Assembly (NCBI RefSeq): GCF_001180225.1
Contig: NZ_CVST01000058.1
Location: 1-64,000 of the forward strand
DNA from: Candidatus Pelagibacter communis
GTDB lineage: Bacteria; Pseudomonadota; Alphaproteobacteria; Pelagibacterales; Pelagibacteraceae
DNA length: 64,000 nucleotides
Direction of reading: 5' to 3'
Part shown: positions 45,637-56,190 of the stretch, in pieces
Numbering within the stretch: position 1 is the stretch's first letter
Layout of the letters: every line of letters begins with the position of its first letter
Made by a program: the position numbers and the translations under genes
The notes under the pieces: model-generated
What the model was told of the DNA's origin: nothing
The model's database searches: none
Seen by the model: the letters and a program-made list of their open reading frames with translations, nothing else

Positions 45637-47659
45637 ATTAAAAGTAAATGACATTGATGTAGAAGTTGAAGAAGGACTAACAGTTCTTCAAGCCTGTGAA
45701 AAAGCAGGAGTTGAGATACCTAGATTTTGTTATCATGAAAAATTATCTATAGCTGGAAATTGTAGAATGTGTTTGGTGGAAATGGAGAAATCACCGAAAC
45801 CGATTGCATCATGCGCAATGCCTGCTGCCGAAGGAATGAACATTAAAACAAACACAAGTTTAGTTGAAAAGGCTAGAAAAGGTGTAATGGAATTTTTACT
45901 AGCAAATCATCCTCTAGATTGTCCTGTGTGTGACCAAGGTGGTGAGTGTGATCTTCAAGATCAATCAATGTTTTATGGGGTAGATAAATCAAGATTTAAA
46001 GAAAACAAAAGAGCAGTTCCTGAAAAAAATATGGGACCATTAATCAAAACTCAAATGACAAGATGCATACATTGTACAAGATGTGTGCGATTTGCTACTG
46101 AAGTTGCAGGCGTTCCAGAACTTGGTGCTATAGGTAGAGGTGAGGATATGCAAATTACAACATATCTTGAGCAATCAATGCAATCAGAATTATCTGCCAA
46201 TGTAGTTGATTTATGTCCTGTTGGAGCTTTGACATCAAAACCTTATATTTTTGAAGCGAGACCATGGGAGTTAAAAAAGACTGAAACAATTGATGTCATG
46301 GATGCAATAGGTTCAAACATTAGAGTTGATACATACGATTGGGAAGTAAAAAGAGTTCTTCCAATAATTAATGAAGATATTAACGAAGAATGGATTTCAG
46401 ATAAAACTAGATATGCGTGTGATGGTTTACTTCATCAAAGATTAGATACTCCATATATTAAATACAACGGTAAATTTGAGAAAGCTTCGTGGCAAGAAGT
46501 TTATAAAATAATAAAATCTAAATTAGAAAATACATCTAAAGAAAAAGTATCTGGTTTTGTTGGAGACTTAACAAACATGGAAACTGCTTACATTTTTAAA
46601 GAATTTTTTGAGCGAACAATTGAAACTGATAATTATGAGTCAAGATCAGATAATAGATATATTGATATTTCAAAAAGAGAAAATTATTTGTTTAATTCCT
46701 CAATTAATGGAATTGAAGATGCTGATTTAATTTTATTATTGGGCACCAATCCTAGATACGAAGCTACAATTTTAAATGCAAGAATTAGAAAATCTTATCT
46801 AAATAATAGTACAAGAATTGTATCATTAAATGATTGTGGAGATCTAACTTATCCTTATGAAAGTTTAGATGGGCAAACTAAAACAATTAAAGAAATTATA
46901 GATGACACACATAAACTTTCAAAAGAAATAGAAAGTGCAAAAAAACCAATGATCATAATTGGTGAGTCCTTACTAAGATTAGAAAATGCACAATATCTGT
47001 TTAATAATTTAAAAGATTTTTTGAATAAAAAAAACAAGTTCTCAGAAGATTGGAATCCTTTGAATGTTCTATCATGTGATGCAGCAACTGTAGGAAATTT
47101 TGATTTAGGAGTTTTAAACAATAAAACAAATTTAATAGAAGATTTAAAATCAAATAAATTTGAAATAGTGTTTTTAATAGGTCAGGATAATTTAAATTTT
47201 GCTAAAAAAAATGAATTTGTTATTTATCAAGGAAGCCATGGTGACAAAGGGGCAGAATGTGCAGATATAATTTTACCTGGCTCTGCTTACACAGAACAAG
47301 ACGGTTATTATACAAATTTAGAGGGAAAAATTCAAAAAGCATTTAAGGCTTCTTATCCACCTGGAGATGCAAAAGAAGATTGGCAGATAATAAATGAACT
47401 AGCTGAATTCATGAATAATAGAAAATTGTTTAACGATAAAGAAGAGCTCGATAGCAGCATGTTAAATTATTTAAAATTGCAAAGTGAAAAACAAACTGAA
47501 CAAAATAACAACAAATCAAATTCTGATTTTAATAATGAAAATTTAAAAATTGAAATTAAAGATTATTATTTTTCTAATGTTGTTGCTAAATCATCAAAAA
47601 CAATGATCGAGTGCAATAATGCAAAAATGAATTTAAAATCAACAGGCACAGAAGGTTAA
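45629..47659 (+). CDS. nuoG: NADH-quinone oxidoreductase subunit G
   Basis: The 75-kDa homologue, 676 aa. The N-terminal [2Fe-2S] domain has [18 protein letters not shown], followed by the [4Fe-4S] clusters ligated by [13 protein letters not shown] and [10 protein letters not shown]. The remainder is the molybdopterin-oxidoreductase-like domain without the extra N7 cluster motif that I can see, as in mitochondria and other alphaproteobacteria. nuoH starts 1 base after the stop. Confidence 0.96.
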   Translation: MLKLKVNDIDVEVEEGLTVLQACEKAGVEIPRFCYHEKLSIAGNCRMCLVEMEKSPKPIASCAMPAAEGMNIKTNTSLVEKARKGVMEFLLANHPLDCPVCDQGGECDLQDQSMFYGVDKSRFKENKRAVPEKNMGPLIKTQMTRCIHCTRCVRFATEVAGVPELGAIGRGEDMQITTYLEQSMQSELSANVVDLCPVGALTSKPYIFEARPWELKKTETIDVMDAIGSNIRVDTYDWEVKRVLPIINEDINEEWISDKTRYACDGLLHQRLDTPYIKYNGKFEKASWQEVYKIIKSKLENTSKEKVSGFVGDLTNMETAYIFKEFFERTIETDNYESRSDNRYIDISKRENYLFNSSINGIEDADLILLLGTNPRYEATILNARIRKSYLNNSTRIVSLNDCGDLTYPYESLDGQTKTIKEIIDDTHKLSKEIESAKKPMIIIGESLLRLENAQYLFNNLKDFLNKKNKFSEDWNPLNVLSCDAATVGNFDLGVLNNKTNLIEDLKSNKFEIVFLIGQDNLNFAKKNEFVIYQGSHGDKGAECADIILPGSAYTEQDGYYTNLEGKIQKAFKASYPPGDAKEDWQIINELAEFMNNRKLFNDKEELDSSMLNYLKLQSEKQTEQNNNKSNSDFNNENLKIEIKDYYFSNVVAKSSKTMIECNNAKMNLKSTGTEG

Positions 47660-47660
47660 G

Positions 47661-48659
47661 ATGGAATATTTAAATATAGTCTTTCAAGAGGTATACAAAA
47701 TTTTATTTTTGTTAGTTCCAGTTTTGGTTTCTGTAGCTATGATTGTTTGGCTAGATAGACGAGTTTGGGCTTTTGTCCAAAAAAGACAAGGACCTAATGT
47801 AGTTGGACCATTTGGATTACTTCAATCATTAGCTGATGCGTTGAAATATATTTTTAAAGAAATAATCATCCCATCAAGCTCAAACAAAGTAATCTTCATA
47901 TTAGCACCTATCGTTACTATGACATTAGCCTTGATAGCTTGGGCTGTTATACCATTTGGTGCAACACAGGTCTTAGCTGATATTAATGTTGGTATACTTT
48001 ATCTATTTGCTGTTTCATCCCTAGGTGTTTATGGAATAATTATGGGAGGATGGGCTTCAAACTCTAAATATCCTTTCTTAGGTGCAATTAGATCTGCGGC
48101 TCAAATGGTATCATATGAAGTTTCAATTGGGGTTATTATTATCAATGTATTGTTGTGCGTAGGCTCATTGAATTTGAATGACATCGTAATTGCTCAACAA
48201 AATCTATGGTTTGTAATCCCGTTATTTCCAATGTTTGTAATATTTTTTATCTCTGCTTTAGCTGAAACTAATAGACCACCTTTTGATTTACCTGAAGCTG
48301 AAGCAGAATTAGTTGCTGGATACCAGACAGAATATTCAGGAATGATGTATGCAATGTTTTGGTTAGGTGAGTATGCAAACATCTTATTGATGTGTGCTAT
48401 GGGAGCTATATTATTCTTAGGTGGTTGGTTATCTCCAATAGATATTTATCCATTTACTTTAGTTCCAGGTGCAATTTGGTTAATTTTAAAAATTTTACTT
48501 TTATTTTTCTTATTTGCTTTAGTAAAAGCAATTGTACCAAGATATAGATATGACCAATTAATGAGATTAGGTTGGAAAGTATTTCTTCCTTTGTCATTAA
48601 CTTGGGTTGTTTTAACTGCAAGTTATTTATTTTACTTTAACCTTTTACCAACAAACTAA
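47661..48659 (+). CDS. nuoH: NADH-quinone oxidoreductase subunit H
   Basis: The 332-aa ND1 homologue with eight spans, connecting the peripheral arm to the membrane arm. Conserved: [23 protein letters not shown] (about residues 28-50), the quinone-facing loop [26 protein letters not shown], and [20 protein letters not shown] near the end. Confidence 0.97.
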   Translation: MEYLNIVFQEVYKILFLLVPVLVSVAMIVWLDRRVWAFVQKRQGPNVVGPFGLLQSLADALKYIFKEIIIPSSSNKVIFILAPIVTMTLALIAWAVIPFGATQVLADINVGILYLFAVSSLGVYGIIMGGWASNSKYPFLGAIRSAAQMVSYEVSIGVIIINVLLCVGSLNLNDIVIAQQNLWFVIPLFPMFVIFFISALAETNRPPFDLPEAEAELVAGYQTEYSGMMYAMFWLGEYANILLMCAMGAILFLGGWLSPIDIYPFTLVPGAIWLILKILLLFFLFALVKAIVPRYRYDQLMRLGWKVFLPLSLTWVVLTASYLFYFNLLPTN

Positions 48660-48661
48660 TT

Positions 48662-49147
48662 ATGAATTTATCCAGATTTTTTAAAACTATTTTTATGGTT
48701 GATTTTGTAGGCGGTTTGTTCATTGCAATAAAAGAATTGTTTAAACCAAAAAAAACAATCAATTATCCTTTTGAAAAAGGAAAAATTAGCCCAAGATTTA
48801 GAGGTGAGCACGCTTTGAGAAGATATCCAAATGGAGAAGAAAGATGTATTGCATGCAAACTTTGCGAAGCTGTATGTCCTGCCCAAGCAATTACAATTGA
48901 ATCTGCTCAAAGAGAAGATGGCAGTAGAAAAACTACTCGTTATGACATTGATATGATGAAATGCATTTATTGTGGTCTATGTGAAGAAGCTTGTCCTGTT
49001 GATGCTATAGTCCAAGGTCCAAATTTTGAATTTTCGACTGAGACAAGAGAAGAATTATATTACACAAAAGAGAAATTATTAGATAACGGTGACAGATGGG
49101 AGAATATTCTAGACGCTAATATTAAAGCTGATAGTTCACATAGATAA
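48662..49147 (+). CDS. nuoI: NADH-quinone oxidoreductase subunit I
   Basis: The 161-aa TYKY homologue holding clusters N6a and N6b. The two ferredoxin motifs are [16 protein letters not shown] and [16 protein letters not shown]. The N-terminal amphipathic segment lies along the membrane. Located 2 bases after nuoH, with nuoJ starting straight after its stop. Confidence 0.97.
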   Translation: MNLSRFFKTIFMVDFVGGLFIAIKELFKPKKTINYPFEKGKISPRFRGEHALRRYPNGEERCIACKLCEAVCPAQAITIESAQREDGSRKTTRYDIDMMKCIYCGLCEEACPVDAIVQGPNFEFSTETREELYYTKEKLLDNGDRWENILDANIKADSSHR

Positions 49148-49780
49148 ATGATTGCTCACGCTATTTTCTTCTACACTTTTTCTATAATTGCGGTTGTGTC
49201 TGCAATAATGGTTACTGTATCTAAAAATACTGTCCACTCAGTTTTCTTTTTAATATTAGATTTTATCAGTATTTCTTGTCTATTTATTATGATTGGTGCC
49301 GAGTTTTTGGGTATGATAATGTTGATTGTTTACGTTGGGGCCGTAGCAGTTTTATTTCTTTTTGTTGTAATGATGTTAAATGTTGCTCAACAAAAAAATC
49401 AATGGTTTGCCTCTGCTGCTAGCTCAAAACATATTCCTGTTGGATTAATTATTAGTACAATCATTTTCTTTGAACTAATTATTGTGATTGGCGGATGGAA
49501 ATACAAACCAGAGATTTTTGATATTAACAATTCATTAAAAGTTTCAGACTTAAGTAACACACACTCATTAGGTCAAATATTATACACTGATTACATACAT
49601 GTATTTCAAATTAGCGGTATGATTTTGTTAGTTGCGATGGTTGGAGCAATCGTTCTGACTTTTAGACAAAGGTCAAACGTCAAAAGACAAAGTTATATAA
49701 AACAAATTTCTCGTGAAAGAGCTGAAGGAGTAAGTGTTGTAGAAGTTGCTTCTAACAAAGGAGTTAAAATAGATGACTGA
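49148..49780 (+). CDS. nuoJ: NADH-quinone oxidoreductase subunit J
   Basis: The 210-aa ND6 homologue with five spans. The conserved third helix reads [25 protein letters not shown] (about residues 58-82), which contains the pi-bulge region that moves during proton pumping. The C-terminal hydrophilic tail ([15 protein letters not shown]) is typical of alphaproteobacteria. Overlaps nuoK by 8 bases. Confidence 0.96.
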   Translation: MIAHAIFFYTFSIIAVVSAIMVTVSKNTVHSVFFLILDFISISCLFIMIGAEFLGMIMLIVYVGAVAVLFLFVVMMLNVAQQKNQWFASAASSKHIPVGLIISTIIFFELIIVIGGWKYKPEIFDINNSLKVSDLSNTHSLGQILYTDYIHVFQISGMILLVAMVGAIVLTFRQRSNVKRQSYIKQISRERAEGVSVVEVASNKGVKIDD

Positions 49781-50084
49781 GATAGGTTTAGGACATTATT
49801 TAACTTTAGGCGCTGTTATATTTTCAATTGGAGTAATTGGAATTTTTCTTAATAGAAAAAATATCATTGTTATATTGATGAGTATTGAGTTGATTTTATT
49901 AGCTGTAAATATCAATTTAGTTGCTTTTTCAATTTTTCTCGGAGATTTAGCTGGTCAAGTATTTACCTTATTTATTTTAACCGTAGCAGCTGCAGAAGCT
50001 GCGATTGGTTTAGCTATAATCGTTGTTTACTACAGAAACTCTGGAACTATCAGAGTTGAAGAAATTGATGAGTTGAAAGGATAA
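49773..50084 (+). CDS. nuoK: NADH-quinone oxidoreductase subunit K
   Basis: The 103-aa ND4L homologue with three spans. The two conserved membrane glutamates for proton transfer are in [18 protein letters not shown] (near 36-42) and [15 protein letters not shown] (near 70-76). Position between nuoJ and nuoL is standard. nuoL follows by 2 bases. Confidence 0.97.
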   Translation: MTEIGLGHYLTLGAVIFSIGVIGIFLNRKNIIVILMSIELILLAVNINLVAFSIFLGDLAGQVFTLFILTVAAAEAAIGLAIIVVYYRNSGTIRVEEIDELKG

Positions 50085-50086
50085 TA

Positions 50087-52000
50087 ATGGAACTTTCAAT
50101 TTTATTTCTTCCATTAATAGCATCAATTATATCAGGATTTTTTGGACGTTACATTGGTGATAGAAATTCTGAAATAGTAACTAGTGCACTAGTTTCAATA
50201 TCTGCAATTTTATCAATAATTGTTTTATATCAGGTAATCATTAATCAATATGAAGAAAATATTGTTATAGCAACCTGGATTAATTCAGGTTCACTTGATG
50301 TTAATTGGTCAATGTTAATTGATCCTCTATCAGCTGTGATGTTGGTTGTAGTTACTTCTGTATCAGCATTAGTCCATATTTATTCTATCGGATACATGTC
50401 TCACGATCCACATAAACCAAGATTTATGGCTTACCTATCATTATTTACATTTGCAATGTTAATGCTTGTAACGTCAGATAATTTTATTCAACTATTTTTT
50501 GGTTGGGAGGGAGTTGGTCTCTGTTCTTACTTCCTAATTGGTTTTTGGTTTAAAAAAGAAAGTGCTAATGCAGCTGCAATCAAAGCATTTGTGGTTAATA
50601 GAGTGGGTGACTTTGGTTTTGCATTAGGTATTTTTTTAGTTTTTTATTTATTTGGAACTGTAAATTATGATGAAGTTTTCCAACAAATTCCAACAGTTGT
50701 AGATAAAGATTTATCCTTCTTAGGTTTTGAGGTTAAAGCGATAGATTTGGTTTGTTTGTTGTTATTTATCGGAGCTATGGGTAAATCAGCTCAAATTTTA
50801 CTTCATACTTGGTTGCCAGATGCAATGGAAGGACCAACGCCAGTTTCTGCTCTAATTCATGCTGCAACAATGGTTACTGCAGGTGTATTTTTAGTTGTTA
50901 GATGCTCACCTATTTATGAATTTTCTCCAGTAATTTTAAATTTGATTACTGTAGTTGGAATGACAACAGCTTTTTTTGCTGCAACGGTAGCTTTAGTTCA
51001 AACAGATATTAAAAAAATAATTGCTTATTCAACTTGTAGTCAGTTAGGTTACATGTTTTTTGCAGCTGGTGTAGGCGCTTACAATGTAGCTATGTTTCAT
51101 TTATTTACACATGCCTTTTTTAAAGCTTTATTATTTTTAGGATCAGGATCAGTAATTCATGCTTTTAAAGATGAGCAAAATATTAATAACATGGGAGGTG
51201 TATGGAGAAAATTACCTTACACTTATGCTTTAATGATTATAGGAACTCTTGCTTTAACAGGTTTTCCTTTCTTATCAGGCTTTTATTCAAAAGATGCAAT
51301 TATTGAATTTGCATATTTGAAAGGAAATACAACAGGTTATTATGCAGCTGGTATTGGAATAGTTACTGCATTTTTAACGTCAGTTTATTCGTGGAGACTA
51401 ATATTCAAAACATTTCATGGTGAATATAATAATAAAGAGATTAAAATTGAGGAAACGCACGAGTCACCTTTGGTAATGCTCGTCCCGTTATTTGTACTTT
51501 CTATTGGTGCAATTTTTGCAGGCATGTTATTTAAAGATTTGTTCATTGGACATGGTGGTGATAATTACTTTTGGTCAGAATCTATCAAATTTTTAGAACC
51601 TCTAAGCACAGATCATCCACCGACATGGTTTTTACTTTTAACACCGAGTTTAGTTATTCTATCAATACCTATTGCTTATTATTTATTTGTTAAGAACAAA
51701 GAATTGCCAAATGAAATAGCGTCAATGAATAAACCTTTATACAATTTCCTTGTTAAAAAATGGTACTTCGATGAGTTGTATGAGGTTATCTTTATTAAAT
51801 CATCGAAAAAACTTGGGACATTTTTATGGAAAGTCTGTGATGGAACTATAATAGATGGATTTGGTCCAGATGGAATTTCTTCTTTTATAAAAAAATGTTC
51901 AATTAAAGCAAATAAATTTCAAAGTGGTTTTATCTATCAATATGCTTTTGTAATGTTGTTAGGTTTTTCTGCTTTATTAACCTTTTTGATAGTTAAATAA
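50087..52000 (+). CDS. nuoL: NADH-quinone oxidoreductase subunit L
   Basis: The 637-aa ND5 homologue, an antiporter-like proton-pumping subunit with its long lateral helix. Conserved: FFGWEGVGLCSYFLIGFW (near 138-155), LLHTWLPDAMEGPTPVSALIHAATMVTAGVFLV (near 240-272) and the discontinuous helix region around AYSTCSQLGYMFFAAG. The start is 2 bases after nuoK; the stop overlaps nuoM by one base (TAATG). Confidence 0.97.
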   Translation: MELSILFLPLIASIISGFFGRYIGDRNSEIVTSALVSISAILSIIVLYQVIINQYEENIVIATWINSGSLDVNWSMLIDPLSAVMLVVVTSVSALVHIYSIGYMSHDPHKPRFMAYLSLFTFAMLMLVTSDNFIQLFFGWEGVGLCSYFLIGFWFKKESANAAAIKAFVVNRVGDFGFALGIFLVFYLFGTVNYDEVFQQIPTVVDKDLSFLGFEVKAIDLVCLLLFIGAMGKSAQILLHTWLPDAMEGPTPVSALIHAATMVTAGVFLVVRCSPIYEFSPVILNLITVVGMTTAFFAATVALVQTDIKKIIAYSTCSQLGYMFFAAGVGAYNVAMFHLFTHAFFKALLFLGSGSVIHAFKDEQNINNMGGVWRKLPYTYALMIIGTLALTGFPFLSGFYSKDAIIEFAYLKGNTTGYYAAGIGIVTAFLTSVYSWRLIFKTFHGEYNNKEIKIEETHESPLVMLVPLFVLSIGAIFAGMLFKDLFIGHGGDNYFWSESIKFLEPLSTDHPPTWFLLLTPSLVILSIPIAYYLFVKNKELPNEIASMNKPLYNFLVKKWYFDELYEVIFIKSSKKLGTFLWKVCDGTIIDGFGPDGISSFIKKCSIKANKFQSGFIYQYAFVMLLGFSALLTFLIVK

Positions 52001-53481
52001 TGAGCTTTCCAATTTTATCATCTTTAATCTTGTTACCTACTATAGGAGCTCTTTTTTTATTTTTTACAAAAGATAAAGATGGAAATAATTCAACAGCTAA
52101 ATATGTAGCTTTATTTACAAGTATAGTTAATTTTTTAATTTCTATTTATTTATGGATATCTTTTGACCAAAGTATATCTGATTTTCAATTTGTTGAAGAT
52201 AGAACATGGATTGAAGGATTTATTAATTATAAAGTTGGTGTTGATGGAATTTCGATATTATTTATAATCTTAACAACCTTTATAACTCCACTTTGTATCA
52301 TTTCAGTTAACAATTCAGTAAAAAATAGATTACGAGATTTTTTAATTGCAATTTTAATCATGGAAAGTTTCATGATTGGTGTGTTTTGTGCACTTGATTT
52401 AGTTGTTTTTTATTTATTTTTTGAGGCTGGATTAATTCCAATGTTTTTAATTATTGGTATTTGGGGTGGTCCAAAACGTGTTTATTCTGCATTTAAATTC
52501 TTTCTATATACTTTACTTGGATCAGTCTTAATGCTGGTTGCGATCATTTCAATATACTGGATATCAGGCACAACAGATGTGGTTAAACTTTATGAAATTG
52601 GAATTGATGCTAAATACCAAAATTTATTATGGTTAGCTTTCTTTAGTTCTTTTGCAGTAAAAACACCCATGTGGCCTGTTCACACTTGGTTGCCAGATGC
52701 CCATGTTGAAGCTCCTACAGCCGGTTCAGTTTTATTAGCTGCAATTTTATTAAAAATGGCAGGATATGGTTTTATTAGGTTTTCACTTGGGTTATTTCCG
52801 GTTGCTTCAGAAGTATTCACACCTCTTATTTATACTTTAAGTGTTATAGCAATAATTTTTACATCCTTTATCGCTTTAATGCAGGAAGATATGAAAAAGT
52901 TAATTGCATATTCGTCTGTTGCACATATGGGTTTTGTAACTTTAGGTATTTTTACTCTTCAACAACAAGGTATAGAGGGAAGTATAATCCAGATGATTAG
53001 TCATGGATTAGTGTCTGCAGCTCTATTTTTATGTGTTGGTGTTGTTTATGACCGTATGCATTCAAGGATGATAAATTCTTATGGTGGTATAGTTGCCATA
53101 ATACCAAAGTATTCGATTTTATTTATGTTGTTTACATTAGCTGCCTTAGGGTTACCTGGAACAAGTGGTTTTATTGGTGAATTTTTAATTTTAATGGGTG
53201 CCTTTAAGGACAATTTTTTAGTAGCTGTATTAGCAAGCCTAGGAGTTATTTTAGGGGCCGCTTATATGCTTTGGTTATATAAAAGAGTTGTATTTGGAAA
53301 ATTAGTTAATGAGGATTTAAAGAAAATGTTAGATTTAAATAAATCAGAGTATTTAATCTTAACATGTTTAGCTATTCCAACTTTATTTTTTGGTTTTTAT
53401 CCCGATCCTTTGATTAATACAATTGAGGTTTCAGTTTCAGATTTAATAAATATGCATAATATTAATTTAGCGAGCAAATAA
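52000..53481 (+). CDS. nuoM: NADH-quinone oxidoreductase subunit M
   Basis: The 493-aa ND4 homologue, second antiporter-like subunit. Conserved: FFEAGLIPMFLIIGIWGG (near 140-157) with its key Glu, KTPMWPVHTWLPDAHVEAPTAGSVLLA (near 223-249) and AYSSVAHMGFVTLGIF. Coupled to nuoL by the TAATG overlap; nuoN starts 1 base after the stop. Confidence 0.97.
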   Translation: MSFPILSSLILLPTIGALFLFFTKDKDGNNSTAKYVALFTSIVNFLISIYLWISFDQSISDFQFVEDRTWIEGFINYKVGVDGISILFIILTTFITPLCIISVNNSVKNRLRDFLIAILIMESFMIGVFCALDLVVFYLFFEAGLIPMFLIIGIWGGPKRVYSAFKFFLYTLLGSVLMLVAIISIYWISGTTDVVKLYEIGIDAKYQNLLWLAFFSSFAVKTPMWPVHTWLPDAHVEAPTAGSVLLAAILLKMAGYGFIRFSLGLFPVASEVFTPLIYTLSVIAIIFTSFIALMQEDMKKLIAYSSVAHMGFVTLGIFTLQQQGIEGSIIQMISHGLVSAALFLCVGVVYDRMHSRMINSYGGIVAIIPKYSILFMLFTLAALGLPGTSGFIGEFLILMGAFKDNFLVAVLASLGVILGAAYMLWLYKRVVFGKLVNEDLKKMLDLNKSEYLILTCLAIPTLFFGFYPDPLINTIEVSVSDLINMHNINLASK

Positions 53482-53482
53482 T

Positions 53483-54901
53483 ATGGAAAATTTAAATTTA
53501 ATTTTACCTGAGATTTTTATCTCATTATCAATAATGTTTTTACTTGTATTGGGAGTGTTTAAAAAAAATAGTTCAGGCATTACTTTTAACTTGTCTTTGT
53601 TTGTATTTTTGATTTCTGCTATTATTGCTATTAACGAAACTTTCTCTGTGAATAGAGAAACTTTGTTTAATGGAAGTGTTGTAATAGATAAGATGTCTTC
53701 ATTTATGAAGATAATAACATTGTTGGGTGGTTTTCTAGTATTAGTTATTTCTTCTAGTTATTTAAAAATTTTTAAAATTTTTAATATTGAATATCCAGTT
53801 TTAATTTTGAGTTCTGTACTGGGAATGATGGTCATGATTAGTTCTAATGATTTAATTGTATTTTATATGGGTCTAGAGTTACAATCATTAGCCTTATATG
53901 TTTTGGCAACTTATAACAGAGATCAACTAAAATCATCTGAAGCAGGTTTAAAATATTTTGTATTAAGTGCATTATCATCAGGATTATTACTTTATGGATG
54001 TTCACTAATTTATGGTTTTTCAGGATCTACAAACTTTGATGTGATCTCTACACAACTTAATTCAAATGAGTATGTACTGACTTTTGGGATAGTTTTTATT
54101 TTAGTTGGTTTAGCATTCAAAATTTCAGCAGTACCATTCCATATGTGGGCACCAGACGTATATGAAGGATCTCCAACTACAGTAACTTTATTTTTCACAA
54201 TGGTACCAAAAATTGCTGCGTTAACTGTATTTATTAGATTTTTATATGTTCCATTTTTAAATCTAATCGATCAATGGCAAATGATAATTGTATTTTTATC
54301 TATTGCCTCAATGCTATTTGGTGCAATAGCAGCTATTGGACAAACAAATATTAAAAGACTAGTTGCTTATAGCTCTATTGGACACATAGGCTATACATTG
54401 GCTGGTCTTGCCACTGCTTCTAATGAAGGAATTCAAAGTTCAATAATTTATATTTCAATTTATGTTGTAATGAATTTGGCCCTTTTTTCTTGTTTGTTAA
54501 TGCTTAGAAGAAATAATCAATATTACGAAGATATTGATGACTTATCTGGTTTATCGAAAAATCATCCATTATTATCACTATCTTTACTTGTAATATTGTT
54601 TTCATTGGCAGGGATACCACCATTAGCAGGATTTTTTGCTAAGTTTTATGTTTTCAAAGCAGTTTTAGAACAATCAATGTATTTTTTAGCTATTGTTGGA
54701 TTGTTATCTACTGTGGTTGCAGCTTTTTATTACCTAAGAATAATCAAGATTATGTACTTTGATAAAGAAAAAGGTAAATATGATACAGATCATAGTTTAT
54801 GGTTAAAATTTTCATTAACTTTTTCTACAATATTAATTCTTTTATACTTCATATTTCCAAGCCAATTAATTGAGGTAGTATCAAGAATTAATATTATTTA
54901 A
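53483..54901 (+). CDS. nuoN: NADH-quinone oxidoreductase subunit N
   Basis: The 472-aa ND2 homologue, third antiporter-like subunit. Conserved: YMGLELQSLALYVLATYNRD (near 131-150), AVPFHMWAPDVYEGSPTTVT (near 215-234) and AYSSIGHIGYTLAGLA. It closes the complex I operon; its stop overlaps the birA ATG by one base, so the next genes are in the same transcript. Confidence 0.97.
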   Translation: MENLNLILPEIFISLSIMFLLVLGVFKKNSSGITFNLSLFVFLISAIIAINETFSVNRETLFNGSVVIDKMSSFMKIITLLGGFLVLVISSSYLKIFKIFNIEYPVLILSSVLGMMVMISSNDLIVFYMGLELQSLALYVLATYNRDQLKSSEAGLKYFVLSALSSGLLLYGCSLIYGFSGSTNFDVISTQLNSNEYVLTFGIVFILVGLAFKISAVPFHMWAPDVYEGSPTTVTLFFTMVPKIAALTVFIRFLYVPFLNLIDQWQMIIVFLSIASMLFGAIAAIGQTNIKRLVAYSSIGHIGYTLAGLATASNEGIQSSIIYISIYVVMNLALFSCLLMLRRNNQYYEDIDDLSGLSKNHPLLSLSLLVILFSLAGIPPLAGFFAKFYVFKAVLEQSMYFLAIVGLLSTVVAAFYYLRIIKIMYFDKEKGKYDTDHSLWLKFSLTFSTILILLYFIFPSQLIEVVSRINII

Positions 54902-55437
54902 TGAAATTTAAGAAATTTAATTTTAAAATAATAAAAAGTACCAACGATACAGCTGCAAGAATAATAAAAAAAACTAACTTTAAATTTGGTATGGTTGTTG
55001 CTGAAAAACAATTTAGTGGTCGAGGTCAGTATGGAAGAAAATGGATTTCATATAAAGGTAATCTATTTGTCTCTTTTTTTCATCCATTTGATGAAAATAA
55101 ATTCTCAATAGAAAGAGTTACAAAGTTAAATTGTAAATTAGTTAAACAAACACTCTCTAAATATATAAAAAATAAAATTAACTTTAAAAAACCAAACGAT
55201 TTATTAATTAATAAAAAAAAGATTAGTGGGATTTTACAAGAAATTATAACGAAATCAGATAAAAAATTTTTAATTACAGGAATAGGGATTAATGTAATAA
55301 AAAATCCAAATATTAAAAATTATCCAGCAACAAATTTATATAGAATAACAGGAAAAAAAATTAATAAATCTGAATTAGAAAAAAATTTGAAACTAGTTTT
55401 TGAAAATAGAATATCAAAAATGTATAAAATAAATTAA
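54901..55437 (+). CDS. birA: Biotin--[acetyl-CoA-carboxylase] ligase (BirA, short form)
   Basis: A 178-aa biotin protein ligase without the N-terminal DNA-binding domain of E. coli BirA, so it is not a repressor. The catalytic motif GRGQYGRKWISYKGNLFVSF (about residues 40-59) and the Lys in KPNDLLINKKKISGIL are visible. The C-terminal SH3-like domain seems shortened. It attaches biotin to carboxylase carrier protein. The place between nuoN and coaX is common in alphaproteobacteria. Confidence 0.88.
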   Translation: MKFKKFNFKIIKSTNDTAARIIKKTNFKFGMVVAEKQFSGRGQYGRKWISYKGNLFVSFFHPFDENKFSIERVTKLNCKLVKQTLSKYIKNKINFKKPNDLLINKKKISGILQEIITKSDKKFLITGIGINVIKNPNIKNYPATNLYRITGKKINKSELEKNLKLVFENRISKMYKIN

Positions 55438-55442
55438 TTAAT

Positions 55443-56189
55443 ATGTATATTTTAGGTGACATAGGAAATACTGACACTAAAATTTTTTTAGTTTCCAAAA
55501 GAAATAAAATTTTAAAAAGAATTACTTTTATTTCAAAAAAAATAAGCAATAACCAATTAAAAATTTTATTTAAAAAAAATAAAATTCAAATAAATAAAAT
55601 TGAAAAAATATTATTTTGTAGCGTTGTACCAAACACTTTTAAAATTATAAAAAACTACTTTTCTAAAATCACTAAAGTTAAATGCAATGAAGTAAAAAAT
55701 TTGAATTTAAAATCAATGATTAAAATTAAAGTTGATTACAAGCAGGTAGGTTCTGATAGAATTACGAATGCCATAAGCTTATTGGATAACAAAAATAATT
55801 ATATAATTTTAGATTTTGGTACTGCTACAACATTTGATGTTTTAATAAAAAATACGTATATGGGAGGCATAATAGCTCCTGGTATTAAGTTGTCTCTTAA
55901 TACTTTGTCAGACAGAGCTACTTTAATCCCAAAAATTGAGCTTAAACGTATGAAAAAAGTAATAGGCAGCAACACACTTTCTGCTGTTAGATCAGGTTTT
56001 TTTTGGGGTTATGCTGGTTTAATTGACAATATGATTAATTTAATTAAGAAAGAAACAAGAAAATCCTTTAAAGTTGTATTGACAGGTGGATTTTCTGATT
56101 TATTTACAAGTTCAATAAAATCAAAAGTTAAACATAACCAAGATATTACAATTAAAGGTCTAATAAAGATTTCTGAGCAAATAAAATAA
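55443..56189 (+). CDS. coaX: Type III pantothenate kinase (CoaX)
   Basis: A 248-aa kinase for the first step of CoA synthesis. Acetate-kinase-fold motifs are DIGNTDTKIF (residues 5-14), VGSDRITNA (about 101-109), DFGTATTFDVL (about 123-133) and MGGIIAPGIKLSLNTL (about 140-155). Type III enzymes are not inhibited by CoA and need a monovalent cation. It lies 5 bases after birA and 1 base before rnj. Confidence 0.92.
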   Translation: MYILGDIGNTDTKIFLVSKRNKILKRITFISKKISNNQLKILFKKNKIQINKIEKILFCSVVPNTFKIIKNYFSKITKVKCNEVKNLNLKSMIKIKVDYKQVGSDRITNAISLLDNKNNYIILDFGTATTFDVLIKNTYMGGIIAPGIKLSLNTLSDRATLIPKIELKRMKKVIGSNTLSAVRSGFFWGYAGLIDNMINLIKKETRKSFKVVLTGGFSDLFTSSIKSKVKHNQDITIKGLIKISEQIK

Positions 56190-56190
56190 T

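Noticed and set aside
41046..54901. Possible missing or unusual complex I subunit
   Set aside because: All 14 nuo genes are present, in standard order and of normal length.
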